A program made the translations under genes and the position numbers. The notes beneath the pieces are model-generated. The model worked only from the letters and a program-made list of their open reading frames with translations. It was not told the DNA's origin and did no database searches. From Bacillota bacterium (GTDB lineage: Bacteria > Bacillota > Sulfobacillia > JAJZYS01 > JAJYTV01): 64,000 nucleotides of DNA. The first letter of the stretch is position 1. Each line of letters begins with the position of its first letter. The stretch covers positions 294,722 through 358,721 of the forward strand of contig JAJYSJ010000001.1 of assembly GCA_021793645.1 (NCBI GenBank), given 5' to 3'. Of the stretch, positions 25,023-33,597 are shown one piece after another.

Positions 25023-26147
25023 ATGAAACGAACAATATTCGTATGCGCATTTTTGGGGATCGTTCTGACAGGGTGTGGCATTTCGCAGCATGTATCAAAG
25101 CCCCCGGCTTCCAAACCAACAACGACTACGGGTGCGACTGCCGCAGTGGCGCTGCCCAGGACATGGCACATCGGTGGCTTCACCGTGCAGGAGCTCCCCC
25201 TGCCGTCGGACTTCTTCAAGAAGGACAACCGGGAACTCGTCGTGGGCGGCACTCTGCTCAAGATGGGTGCCAAGCCCCCCTATTCCGTAACCTGGCAGTC
25301 CCTCACCTCGAAGCAGACGGGAACCGCAGTCCAGGACGGTTGTCCCGAAGGCACCCTTTCCGCCTACGCCGACCAGAACGACGGCTACAATCTCAACGGG
25401 GGCTACGCCCCGGGCTACGCGGGCTTCGTCTGCGTGGGTAGGGAGAAGAGCCAACTCACCCTCGTCCACGTCCCCGATATGAAGGTGTCGACCTTCCCGT
25501 TGCCCGGGTACTCCAAGAGTGTGCAGGACGACTATGGCGAGTACCGTCTGGGCGCCGGGATATTCGGCTCGCCGAACCACCAGTACCTTTCGTGGGAGGT
25601 GTACATCAGCGAAAGCTCTGACGCCAACCTCGGGTCGGAGATAGTGGATCTGACAACCGGCAGACCCGTTGCTTCTCTTCCCGAACCCTTCAATCAGCCA
25701 TTTCTCGCTTCACCAAACGGCACACTCTTCACCCTGGACGGGCACACCCTCTCAGAGTGGAATGGGACGACGTTCAAGGCTCTCGGGACGATCTCGAACC
25801 TTCGAGTAGCGGCGGTGGGTGACAGTGGCGCGGTATGGGCCGACCAGCCGTCCCCCTCCAATGTCTTCGCGGATACGGTAATCCGCGAGACGCCCGGCTC
25901 GACGAAGACCCAGTCCTGGAATATCGTTGGCTCTAACATATTTATCAGGCCCGGGTTCGTTGCCTATACGCCGGGTGAGAGCATCGAGGGGCCCGTAAAG
26001 CTTTTCTTTCCGGAATCCCACCGCACCCTCACCTTTCAAAACACCTCGGGGCAACCCATGCTCGACTGGCCCAACATGGATAACGACCAGATCGTTACCC
26101 ACTCAGACTCAGGGCCTGTTGTGATCGAGGTTATTCCGCCGTCCTGA
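25023..26147 (+). CDS. Secreted lipoprotein of unknown function
   Basis: 374 residues from ATG behind AGGAGG. A lipoprotein signal (MKRTIFVCAFLGIVLTGC) has its lipidation Cys at 18, followed by a Ser/Thr/Pro-rich linker of about 25 residues. The remainder is beta-rich with repeated strand-turn units (e.g. LVVGGTLLKMGAKPPYSVTW, LFTLDGHTLSEWNGTTFKAL), which suggests a beta-propeller-like extracytoplasmic domain. No family recognised. Stand-alone unit ending at a strong terminator. Confidence 0.7.
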   Translation: MKRTIFVCAFLGIVLTGCGISQHVSKPPASKPTTTTGATAAVALPRTWHIGGFTVQELPLPSDFFKKDNRELVVGGTLLKMGAKPPYSVTWQSLTSKQTGTAVQDGCPEGTLSAYADQNDGYNLNGGYAPGYAGFVCVGREKSQLTLVHVPDMKVSTFPLPGYSKSVQDDYGEYRLGAGIFGSPNHQYLSWEVYISESSDANLGSEIVDLTTGRPVASLPEPFNQPFLASPNGTLFTLDGHTLSEWNGTTFKALGTISNLRVAAVGDSGAVWADQPSPSNVFADTVIRETPGSTKTQSWNIVGSNIFIRPGFVAYTPGESIEGPVKLFFPESHRTLTFQNTSGQPMLDWPNMDNDQIVTHSDSGPVVIEVIPPS

Positions 26148-26171
26148 AGTCCCTATGTAATAAGGCGCCGA

Positions 26172-26206
26172 GCCGGGGAGGACCATCCTCCCCGGCCTTT
26201 TGCTTT
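26172..26206 (+). terminator. Rho-independent terminator after the lipoprotein gene
   Basis: Perfect 10-bp arms GCCGGGGAGG and CCTCCCCGGC with loop ACCAT, followed by CTTTTGCTTT. Confidence 0.92.
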
Positions 26207-26236
26207 AGTGGGACCAGCGTTAGTCAATTCCCACAT

Positions 26237-26647
26237 CTATTGTGAACAGAGAGCAAAAACGCTCGGCCGGAGCCCGCGCATCGGCATCGCCTTCGCCAGC
26301 AGCATCACCAGCGCCTCGAACAATAGCGTGAACCCCGACCCCGGCCGAGCCCAAGTAGTCTCCACCTGATGCACCCCGTGCTCGGGGCACTGCACCCGCG
26401 GTACCCGCGCGTGCAGGTAGTTATGGAACTGAAAAACGTTCAAGTGCCGCCACGTGTGCTCGCGTGTGTCGTATGGCTGGAGCTGCACCGCGTCCCCGTA
26501 CGAACATGCGAACTGAGCGCCTTCTCCATACGCGAGCCAGATGTCCAGTCTCTGCTCATCCGCGGAGAACTCGACCTTGCCCACCGTCCACGGCTCTTCC
26601 AACCCGAGCGCCGCACGGAACAGTTCTTCTTGGCTCAAACTCGTCAC
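26237..26647 (-). pseudogene. ISL3-family transposase, N-terminal fragment
   Basis: 136 residues retain the N-terminal region of ISL3-type transposases, including the zinc-binding-like RVQCPEHGVHQVETTWARP and the following helix FEALVMLLAKAMP. The catalytic domain is missing; the frame stops abruptly. It abuts an IS110 fragment on the same strand. Confidence 0.7.
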
Positions 26648-27042
26648 CCTCTCTCGCTCGTCGTGCCTCGACGTGTACGATCACAGATAAGTTCATCGAG
26701 GATGCGCTCCTGATCTCCCGATTTGAAGTAGGCGTGAGTCGTGCCAAAGGCACGCTCCGCAAGGTCGGGCAGGGACTCGGACGCCATCTCCGACAAGGTG
26801 AACTCGCTCAGCAATTTCATTGAGGTCACGCCGAAGACATCGCTGAATGGCTTATCTTGCCCGTATGCAGAAAAGCCGAGGTAGATCAGCGACACCGCGC
26901 GGTTCTTCTCCTGCGCAAGCATTTTTGCAAGATGAAATCGCGCGCGGGTGAGCCGCTGGATTGACGCGAAGCGAGGATCCGGCTTGAAGGCGAACGGCAC
27001 GCGCTGGTTGAAGCGCATGTACCCCGCCATCTTCGAGTTCAT
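26644..27042 (-). pseudogene. IS110-family transposase fragment
   Basis: The stretch LTRARFHLAKMLAQEKNRA, FSDVFGVTSMKLLSEF and LSEMASESLPDLAERAFG matches the central part of IS110-type DEDD transposases. Neither the RuvC-like N-terminus nor the C-terminal Ser domain is present. The last bases read in the opposite direction belong to an IS3 fragment, so one element has cut the other. Confidence 0.65.
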
Positions 27043-27160
27043 CGAGGTGTTCTACAACCGGCGGCGACGTCACTCTACGCTAGGCCACCTCAGCCCCGCA
27101 GAGTTTGAAAGGAGGTGTTGCCCCGGAGAGACCAGCGGACAGGAATCGGTCGCTTCGTGA
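27017..27160 (+). pseudogene. IS3-family OrfB, C-terminal fragment
   Basis: The stretch IFEFIEVFYNRRRRHSTLG followed by HLSPAEFERR is the characteristic end of an IS3-type integrase domain. Downstream, TGTCCACAAAACCGGGGCAA (from about 27176) looks like the IS3 terminal inverted repeat. The rest of the element is absent here. Confidence 0.75.
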
Positions 27161-27300
27161 CCAAGAACCTTACCTGTCCACAAAACCGGGGCAACTCCAG
27201 TTACCTGGGAAAGATCGGCCTTTGCATCGGCGCCAAGCGCATGCCTGACCCCATGCTGGACGAGGCGTTCTGTTGGACCCCCATTCCATCGTTGCCATTA

Positions 27301-27330
27301 TTGCTCTATATACGCACGTTGTGGTATATT
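27301..27330 (+). promoter_or_regulatory. Probable promoter of the riboswitch transcript
   Basis: TTGCTC and TATATT separated by 18 bases, ending about ten bases before the riboswitch core; A+T-rich against its surroundings. Confidence 0.4.
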
Positions 27331-27338
27331 CGGAAAAA

Positions 27339-27424
27339 CGATAAAGGCAAACTCGGCGAAAGCCGGGGACGCAAAGCCACGGGCCTAACCCCCGCACGGG
27401 GCACGGCAGCCGGGCTGCCGAAAC
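27339..27424 (+). ncRNA. Cyclic di-GMP-I (GEMM) riboswitch
   Basis: The conserved core is readable: GGCAAAC, a GAAA-containing P2 hairpin (CTCGGCGAAAGCCGGG), the invariant GGGACGCAAAGCCACGGG, then CCTAAC, and a P3 hairpin with CACGGCAGCCGGGCTGCCG, where the tetraloop receptor is found. These match the GEMM-I consensus that binds c-di-GMP. It is followed by a rho-independent terminator and a gene for a large secreted protein, so it most likely controls transcription read-through. Confidence 0.92.
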
Positions 27425-27436
27425 GACGTGACGGGG

Positions 27437-27470
27437 GGCCCTGCGCCGATTCGGCGCAGGGCCTTTGTCT
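27437..27470 (+). terminator. Expression-platform terminator of the c-di-GMP riboswitch
   Basis: 12-bp perfect arms GGCCCTGCGCCG (27437-27448) and CGGCGCAGGGCC (27452-27463) with a three-base loop, followed by TTTGTCTGTT. It lies between the aptamer and the gene start at 27495. Confidence 0.88.
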
Positions 27471-27494
27471 GTTGGTCGAAATGGGGGCTGAGCC

Positions 27495-30179
27495 ATGCAA
27501 AAGGGAATATTGGTGGCGTTTACAACCCTGATTTCCGCGAATCTGCTGCTGATGACGGTACCGCAGGTCGCTATGGCGGATCCGGGCACTTATGCCCTGT
27601 GCAGTCCGAGTTCATTCATGGTTAGCTCTTCCACCGACATCGAGTGGGACTACAGCCAGGGCCACGACACCATCATCACCGCGAGCGGCCCGTCCGGCAC
27701 GTTTACGATCTACCACCAGTACTACCCCGCAAGCAGCGAGAACCAGTTCATCTGGTACGGCACGGTGAACAACACGCCGAACGGCACCCCGCTCCAGTTG
27801 GGCACCTACACGGTGACGATCACCCCGAACGATAGCGACCGGATCTACGCCAAGAGCACTTCTTGCACGTTGCTACCGTACACTCCCCCGCCGCCTCCCT
27901 CACAGCCGCCGGTGCCGTTCAACGCCAGCTGGAAGTACCCACCGGACCCCAAGATCAATTACCTAGAACCGCTGCTGATCTGGAATGACGTTGATGTCGA
28001 CTACAGTGTGATGTCGCCTCCTTCGGACTTTGTCCCGTCCCTTTCAGCACAAGGCTTGTCGCTTAGCGCGGGAACCGATGCGCTAACGGTCAGTTCAGAC
28101 GGCAGCATCGAGTCCACCATACCTACGTCCCAAACTACGGCCTTCAAGTACGGCACGGGTACTGACCCTATGTCTAATTTCTGGTTCGGATGGCAAGTCA
28201 CCACTTCGATCCTTTCTGGGACTGTATTCTCCGGAGACATACAGGTCTTGCCGAAGACGCACCTCGCCCCAAATCGTAACGTTTTGGCTGCCGTCGTGAT
28301 CGTCGCAGTGCTCGCCTTCGCAAGGTACGAACTGCCGAGGCTTGGTCCAGAGGCCGGGCCGGTCCTCCAATACTTATGGTATCTCTTGCAGCAGCTTTTC
28401 AAACTGCTTCCAGACTTTGCGTACGCCCCACCGGCAACATCTGAGTCTGAGCCCATCCCTTTCGCGGTTCGGCGGTCGCTCGCTGTGGTCGAACCGACCC
28501 CCTCTGACGCGGTTGACTCGACCACCCTGATCGATCAGGTCTTGGGTCAGGGAGCGGACCAGTTGTTCTCCGCCATGCCACTGAGTGTTCCCGCGACGCT
28601 CTACAACGGGCAGACCTTCCAGTTCGCCGGGTCTGGCTACGGGCCGGGTGACCCCGTGTCGGTATGGTCCGGCCCCATCGACGGGCTCACATTGCAGACA
28701 ACGGTTCGGGCGGACAGCGGCGGACGAATCTCGGGGTCGTTCCAACTCCCGCAGGACGCCAAGGCGGGTTCCTGGTACGTGTTTGCGGTGGACAACAACC
28801 AAGTAGCGAACAACGCACAATCTGTCTTGAACGATGCCTCCACTCTGCAGATCCCGCTGGGAGTAGGGAGCTTTGACCTGGTCACGGACACGACCCCGCC
28901 CGCGGTGAGACTCGACGTCCTGCCGGGTTCGCCGAGCGGACAGCGTGGCTGGTACAACACGCCGGTCACGGTCGGGGTCATCGCCACCGACGCGCAGTCC
29001 GGCGTAGACCAGGTGGAGATTTCCCTGGACGGCGGCAAGACCTTCGCGCCGTACACCGGCCCGGTCACGCTCACGAACGGCGTGTACGGTGTGATGGCTT
29101 CTGCGGTTGACTATTCGGGGAACCAGGGCACCTCGCCGGAACTCGTCCTGCCGGTCGACACCGTCCCGCCGACGACTGCGGCCTCCGGTGTTCCCACCGG
29201 CTGGGTCAACCACGCGGTGCAGGTCGGTTTCATCGCTCAGGACAACCTGAGCGGCGTGCAGGGCACCTATGTCGGCCTGGACGGCCTGCCGGTGCAGGAG
29301 GCGACGGCCCTCACGATCTCCACGGAGGGCTACCACACGATCACCTACTGGAGCGAGGACAACGCAGGGAACATCGAAACGCCGCACTACGTGATCGTGC
29401 CGATCGACCTGACGCCGCCCATCGTGCAGGGGACAACCAACATCGCGCCGAACGCGAAGGGCTGGTTCCGCACGGACGTGACCGTCGAGTGGAACGCGAC
29501 CGATCCGCCCTTGATCGACGGGCACGCGGGCTCAGGCGTGGCGGAGGTCTCGCCCCCGGTGACGGTCACCCAGGAGGGCAAGGGCATCGTGGTCACCGGA
29601 CAGGCGACCGACAACGCGGGCAACGTTGGAACGGGGGAAGTCTCCTTGAACATCGACAAGACGCCGCCGACTATCACCATCAGCGAACCCCAGGGTAGCA
29701 CCTACCTCGACGACCAGATCCTCACCCCCTCCTTCTCGGCAGCCGACAGTCTCTCCGGCGTCGACACGGTGGAAGCGAGCGTCTACGGTCAAGCAGCCAC
29801 GAACGGGGAAGCGATTCAGCTCTGGCAGCTTCCCCTCGGACAGGTTCCGTTCACGGTGACGGCCTCCGACAATGCGGGCAACATCGCGAACCAGACTGTC
29901 ACCTTCACGGTGACGACGAGTCTCACGAGCATGGAAGACCTTGTCGGACGGTTCACGTCGATGGGGCTCATCACGGACCATGGACTGGCCGAGAGCCTGA
30001 CCGCCAAACTGCGCGCGGCTGAGGCTGCGCAGTCCCGAGGAGACCTGACGGCGGCAGCGAACGAACTCGGAGCGTTCGTGAACGAGGTCAACGCGCAGGC
30101 GGGCAAGGGCATCGCACCCGTTGTGGCAGCGGTGCTCCTGCGTGACACGCAATACGTGCTCAATACCTGGGAGGGATAA
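27495..30179 (+). CDS. Large secreted/surface protein with Ig-like repeats and FIMAH domain
   Basis: 894 residues. A signal peptide (MQKGILVAFTTLISANLLL, cleavage near AMA-DPG) is followed by two beta domains, a hydrophobic stretch near residue 260 (VLAAVVIVAVLAFA), a domain with FAGSGYGPGDPVSVW, and then about four Ig-like repeats of the OmpL47/bacterial-Ig kind, each starting around D-x-TPP and containing SGV and DNAGN. The last ~85 residues (LVGRFTSMGLITDHGLAESL...) fit a FIMAH domain. Probably a cell-surface or matrix protein. Expression is under the upstream c-di-GMP-I riboswitch, as is common for adhesins. No LPXTG or S-layer anchor seen. Confidence 0.8.
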   Translation: MQKGILVAFTTLISANLLLMTVPQVAMADPGTYALCSPSSFMVSSSTDIEWDYSQGHDTIITASGPSGTFTIYHQYYPASSENQFIWYGTVNNTPNGTPLQLGTYTVTITPNDSDRIYAKSTSCTLLPYTPPPPPSQPPVPFNASWKYPPDPKINYLEPLLIWNDVDVDYSVMSPPSDFVPSLSAQGLSLSAGTDALTVSSDGSIESTIPTSQTTAFKYGTGTDPMSNFWFGWQVTTSILSGTVFSGDIQVLPKTHLAPNRNVLAAVVIVAVLAFARYELPRLGPEAGPVLQYLWYLLQQLFKLLPDFAYAPPATSESEPIPFAVRRSLAVVEPTPSDAVDSTTLIDQVLGQGADQLFSAMPLSVPATLYNGQTFQFAGSGYGPGDPVSVWSGPIDGLTLQTTVRADSGGRISGSFQLPQDAKAGSWYVFAVDNNQVANNAQSVLNDASTLQIPLGVGSFDLVTDTTPPAVRLDVLPGSPSGQRGWYNTPVTVGVIATDAQSGVDQVEISLDGGKTFAPYTGPVTLTNGVYGVMASAVDYSGNQGTSPELVLPVDTVPPTTAASGVPTGWVNHAVQVGFIAQDNLSGVQGTYVGLDGLPVQEATALTISTEGYHTITYWSEDNAGNIETPHYVIVPIDLTPPIVQGTTNIAPNAKGWFRTDVTVEWNATDPPLIDGHAGSGVAEVSPPVTVTQEGKGIVVTGQATDNAGNVGTGEVSLNIDKTPPTITISEPQGSTYLDDQILTPSFSAADSLSGVDTVEASVYGQAATNGEAIQLWQLPLGQVPFTVTASDNAGNIANQTVTFTVTTSLTSMEDLVGRFTSMGLITDHGLAESLTAKLRAAEAAQSRGDLTAAANELGAFVNEVNAQAGKGIAPVVAAVLLRDTQYVLNTWEG

Positions 30180-30184
30180 ACCTC

Positions 30185-30733
30185 ATGGATACTACGGCTG
30201 AGGGCAGCCCCCGCAAGCGATCCGACCGCTGGGCAGTCCGCGCGCTCTGGTTCGTCCTACTGGCGTCGGCTGGGTTCGCCGCATGGAGCTATTGGGAGGG
30301 TGGCGTGCCAGCGGCGGGGACGTTCGCTCTAACTGAACTGATCTCCTGGGTCCTGGGCGTCGTGAAGCTGGCTGTCATCTTCGCCATCCTCTCGCTGGCG
30401 CTTTCGGCATGGCCGGGACGGCGTTCGTTCTGGCTTGGCACGACGGTGACGTCGGTTCTCACGGCTGTTCCCGCGAGCATCTACAGTGCCGCGACAACCG
30501 TGTACTACCACAACATCGCAGTCTCTCGAACCGGGTCCTTCGTCACCCGGTACCTCGTCTTTCACAACTGGCCGCAGAACACGGCGTATCTCCTCTTGCT
30601 CTGCGCCGTGACCGCTTGGGTTGCACTGTTGTACTTCCCCAAAGTGCGCGGCTGGCGCTTCGTCGTCTTCTGGGTGGTGACCGTCGCCTCCGGCCTACCG
30701 ATCCTCGCCGGACCGCTCAGGCCTTTCGGGTGA
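30185..30733 (+). CDS. Four-to-five-helix membrane protein of unknown function
   Basis: 182 residues. A charged N-terminus (SPRKRSDRWAVRALWF) leads into membrane segments at about 20-40, 50-72, 80-100, 125-150 and 158-178. No family recognised. Starts 5 bp after the FIMAH protein gene, so it shares the riboswitch-controlled transcript. A decayed copy follows directly. Confidence 0.65.
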   Translation: MDTTAEGSPRKRSDRWAVRALWFVLLASAGFAAWSYWEGGVPAAGTFALTELISWVLGVVKLAVIFAILSLALSAWPGRRSFWLGTTVTSVLTAVPASIYSAATTVYYHNIAVSRTGSFVTRYLVFHNWPQNTAYLLLLCAVTAWVALLYFPKVRGWRFVVFWVVTVASGLPILAGPLRPFG

Positions 30734-30816
30734 GACGGGGTGGGGTCTTCACGTTCGGCGACATGGCGTACCTCGGGTTCGCCGACGGTTTCCGGTCGCA
30801 AGAGATGCCGGAAGGG

Positions 30817-31065
30817 ATGAACCGAGGGGACATCGCGGTAGACCGCAGCCCGCCGTACCGATCCGACCGCTCGGCGATCCGCGCAGTTTGGATCTCCCAA
30901 CGCCGCGTTCGCTGTATGGTGCTACGCGCAGGACGGTATTGGGTCGGCCGCGATTTCTTTTCGGGCCAACTGATCACCTGGGGTTTAGGCATCATCGTGG
31001 TGGCCTTCGTCTTTGCGGCCTTCCGCCTTAGGGCTCGTAACGAAATAACTTTACCAACCTGTTAG
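30817..31065 (+). pseudogene. Decayed duplicate of the preceding membrane protein gene
   Basis: SPPYRSDRSAIRAVWI matches SPRKRSDRWAVRALWF of the gene upstream. The next stretch matches in the adjacent frame (NAAFAVWCYAQDG versus AGFAAWSYWEGG), and the first frame resumes with GQLITWGLGIIVVAFVFAAF versus TELISWVLGVVKLAVIFAIL. So it is a tandem duplicate with two frameshifts, cut short by an ISAzo13-like fragment at 31.06 kb. Confidence 0.65.
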
Positions 31066-31377
31066 GAGTTCAGCGTGTAGTTCCACTCGCCGTGGAAGGT
31101 GTGGGGCTCGATCTTCAAGCTGGCCATGTCTTCATCGGTGACCTTGAGTCCCGTAGGGTAGGCCCCGTCGTCTGGCTGCGCCTCGACGCGCAGGCCCGTC
31201 TTGGTGGTCGTCGCCGCGATCAACTGCACGACGACCTCCTGGCTCTCCAAGGGCCTGCCTCGGATGTTCATGGTGATGTAGGAGAACAGGCGGTGTTCGA
31301 TCTTGTTCCACTTGCTCGTCCCTGGTGGCAAGTGGCATACCGTGATCGTGAGCCCGGTCAAGCGGCAATCGTAGTGA
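31062..31377 (-). pseudogene. ISAzo13-family transposase, C-terminal fragment
   Basis: LTGLTITVCHLPPGTSKWN, IEHRLFSYITMNIRGRPL and HTFHGEWNYTL are the familiar end of ISAzo13-type transposases. Only about 105 of ~400 residues remain. The upstream side runs into a recombinase fragment. Confidence 0.75.
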
Positions 31378-31600
31378 GGTGCAGAGCAACCTCGCGGGAC
31401 TTGCCGAACTTGGTGCTCCGCACGGTGAGGAGCCCCTGCTCCCAAGCCACGTCGTCCCGATCGAGCCGAATGGCCTCACCCGCTCGCATTCCCGTCACTG
31501 CCAGGAGTCCAATCAACGTGGCGTAGGTGGCCTGGCTGATGCGCAGCCGAAGGGCCTGCGCGGCAGCGTGGCGTAGACCGCCGCGGGGCTCTGGTCGCAG
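31358..31600 (-). pseudogene. Tyrosine recombinase fragment
   Basis: RISQATYATLIGLLAVTGMR and AGEAIRLDRDDVAWEQGLL, then KFGKSREVALH, correspond to the start of the catalytic domain of XerC/D-like recombinases (first catalytic Arg in GMRAGE). The HxxR and Tyr regions are missing. It sits inside the truncated IS3 orfB. Confidence 0.65.
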
Positions 31601-31790
31601 TATCGAGAACCGCCTGGCGCTCCGCTGGCGAGAGGGCGCGCGGCTGGGGCTTGCGGGCATCCTTCGCCCGGCTGGGTCGCGGCGTGCTGCGGTGCTGCAT
31701 GTAGTAGGTAGCGCGCGGCCTGCCGACAGCGCGGCAGGCCCGACGGGTGCCGATGATCGGCTGCAGTTCCGTCAGCGCAGACTCGGTTAG
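31600..31790 (-). pseudogene. IS3-family OrfB, N-terminal fragment
   Basis: From the end of orfA the frame reads LTESALTELQPIIG, GRPRATYYMQHRS and PRALSPAERQAVLDT, the usual N-terminal HTH region of IS3 OrfB. It then breaks into the recombinase fragment. Confidence 0.65.
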
Positions 31791-32212
31791 CGCGTGGGCT
31801 TGTCCTCCGAGCTCCCGAGGGACAGATCCCGCAAGAGCTCTGAGACTTTTCTCTGGACCTCGATGACCTTCTCGGCCCGCTCCAGGTCCCGGTGCAGCCG
31901 CGCGTTTTCCCGACGCAGCCGATTCACCTCCCCGTTCAGGGGATCTGCCGCCTTGCGTCCCCGCTTCTGGCCCAAGGCCGCTCGGACACTCTCATCGCGC
32001 TGGCGCCGCCACTTCGTAAGATGCGACGAGTACAGGCCTTCACGGCGCAACAGTGCCCCGATCTCACCAGGTTCCTTGCACCGATCGGCCTCCTCCAGGA
32101 TCCGCAACTTGTACTCGGCGGTGAAGCGCCGCCGCTGACTGCGCGCCACGACTTCCGTCTCCCCTGCAGGGCTCCTGTCGTCTCCATGCAGTGCGATCGC
32201 TTGGTTACCCAT
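31787..32212 (-). CDS. IS3-family OrfA (helix-turn-helix transposition protein)
   Basis: 141 residues. RRFTAEYKLRILEEADRC is the IS3 OrfA HTH start, and a coiled coil with heptads (NRLRRENARLHRDLERAEK) follows, ending KVSELLRDLSLGSSEDK. OrfB is truncated downstream, so the element cannot move on its own. Remains of a formerly complete IS3-group element. Confidence 0.8.
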   Translation of the reverse strand: MGNQAIALHGDDRSPAGETEVVARSQRRRFTAEYKLRILEEADRCKEPGEIGALLRREGLYSSHLTKWRRQRDESVRAALGQKRGRKAADPLNGEVNRLRRENARLHRDLERAEKVIEVQRKVSELLRDLSLGSSEDKPTR

Positions 32213-32329
32213 GTCTCATCACTCTCCCGTGCTTGGCCGCCGGGCCGCGGAGGGAGGCAACCTTCGGTTTCCCCCCGGTCCCCTTCCCTTGCCCCCTCCA
32301 ATCTATATCACTAATATGTTGGCACAGAG

Positions 32330-32950
32330 GGTCGCTACTATGAGCGCCCCCGACCCTGCTCTCTGCATCGGTATTGATCCTCACGGGTCTGCCGCTTCGG
32401 AAGGTTCCCTTGGCATCAGAGAGCAGGTTCCCCCGTTCCGCGCCAGAGCCTGTGCCTCGTTCCTGCCGCCTATATGCCGGTCACCGTCTGGCCAGTCAGC
32501 AGGCCCCCGCCAGACTTGTCCCAGGGCGGATTCGCTACCCTGGTTTTGATGACATCCGGAGAATTTCGACACGTCAACGGCGGTTTACGTTTGTTCAGCT
32601 CCGAGGCACTCACCTGCCGAGGTCTAGCCTCGACTTTTCCCGCAACGCTCACCACCAAGGCTTTTGACCCCAGCAGCTTACGGTGGTTTGGAATCTCCCC
32701 CTGCAGGGCGATCCCGAGGGGCCTGCCCTCATCTCTAGCGAAGCACGGCTTCAGCCCGCTACGCGAGCTTCAGCCTTCGGGGCGCACCGAACCCCTTCTT
32801 CTTCTGGTACCCTATACCCAAGTGGCGCATCTCCTTTCTACTGCACCCCGAGTCTGACAGACCCGGGGAGGAGGGCGCCACCCGCATTTTCCACTAAATT
32901 TCGGACCCTACCCACTGAACCGGCTCCAGTCCACTCGGCTCTCGTCTAGG
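32330..32950 (-). ncRNA. Structured non-coding remnant, possibly the 5' half of a group II intron
   Basis: No convincing protein is seen in either direction. The minus strand has short motifs that I associate with bacterial group II intron RNA, such as GCGGAACGGGGGAACC followed by CTGATGCCAAGGGAACC near its 3' end, GTCGAGGCTAGACCTCGG, and many local hairpins. No intron-encoded reverse transcriptase or domain V is found. It interrupts the nuclease/helicase remnant next to it. The assignment is tentative. Confidence 0.3.
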
Positions 32951-32974
32951 TCCCGTACCCGCAGGCGTGTTACT

Positions 32975-33396
32975 AGGGATGGTCTGGCGACTCAGGGCAT
33001 CCTCTGCGTTGCTACTCCAATGGTCGGTCGTGGACACGATTAGCCTGGCACTGAACCGATGAGTGCCCTGAGGGGTTTCGAACTCCTTACCAGAAGCAGT
33101 GAAGAAGGAGTCGATATCCGCCTTCTGAATCTGATGGCCTGACTCGTAAAACTTGCATTGTATCGCGCAAAACTCGCCGCTCACGCGGTAGCGTGCAACG
33201 AGGTCTATTCCGGTGTCTGGTCGGTTGTCACGATACGGCCACTCGGACCAAAGCCACACTGATCAGCATAAACTGGGTCGGCCTGGAGATACAATTTGAT
33301 GAGACACTCAAAGCGATCGCCGGCCTCGCGGTTAGATCGAGATGCTGACCGGATCTGCTCCAGGATATCGTCAATAGAAATCATTGTTGGCAGCAT
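32975..33396 (-). pseudogene. N-terminal fragment of a restriction-type helicase/nuclease
   Basis: The first frame (ATG 33396) reads MISIDDILEQIRSASRSN and GDRFECLIKLYLQADPVY. After a frameshift near 33.23 kb it continues WLWSEWPYRDNRPDTGIDLV, FCAIQCKFYESGH and AEDALSRQTIP. This is the N-terminal Mrr-like (D-x-n-Q-x-K) nuclease part of large defence helicases (type ISP-like). The helicase and methylase parts are missing; the intron-like segment begins where it ends. Confidence 0.6.
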
Positions 33397-33597
33397 CGAC
33401 ACACCTCTTGGCGAACGGAGTATCACCACGGATGTTCCAAGTCATGGTATTTCAATGGGGTATGCCGGAATCCCTTTGAGAGGTTAGCAGTAGGTGCTGA
33501 TCCGAGGACTCTCACATCGCACATCGCGTTCGTCGAAGCGGGTTGCGTTTTCGATTGTTTCGTTTGTGGTATGATACTGCCGAGAGGGGTGGACCGC

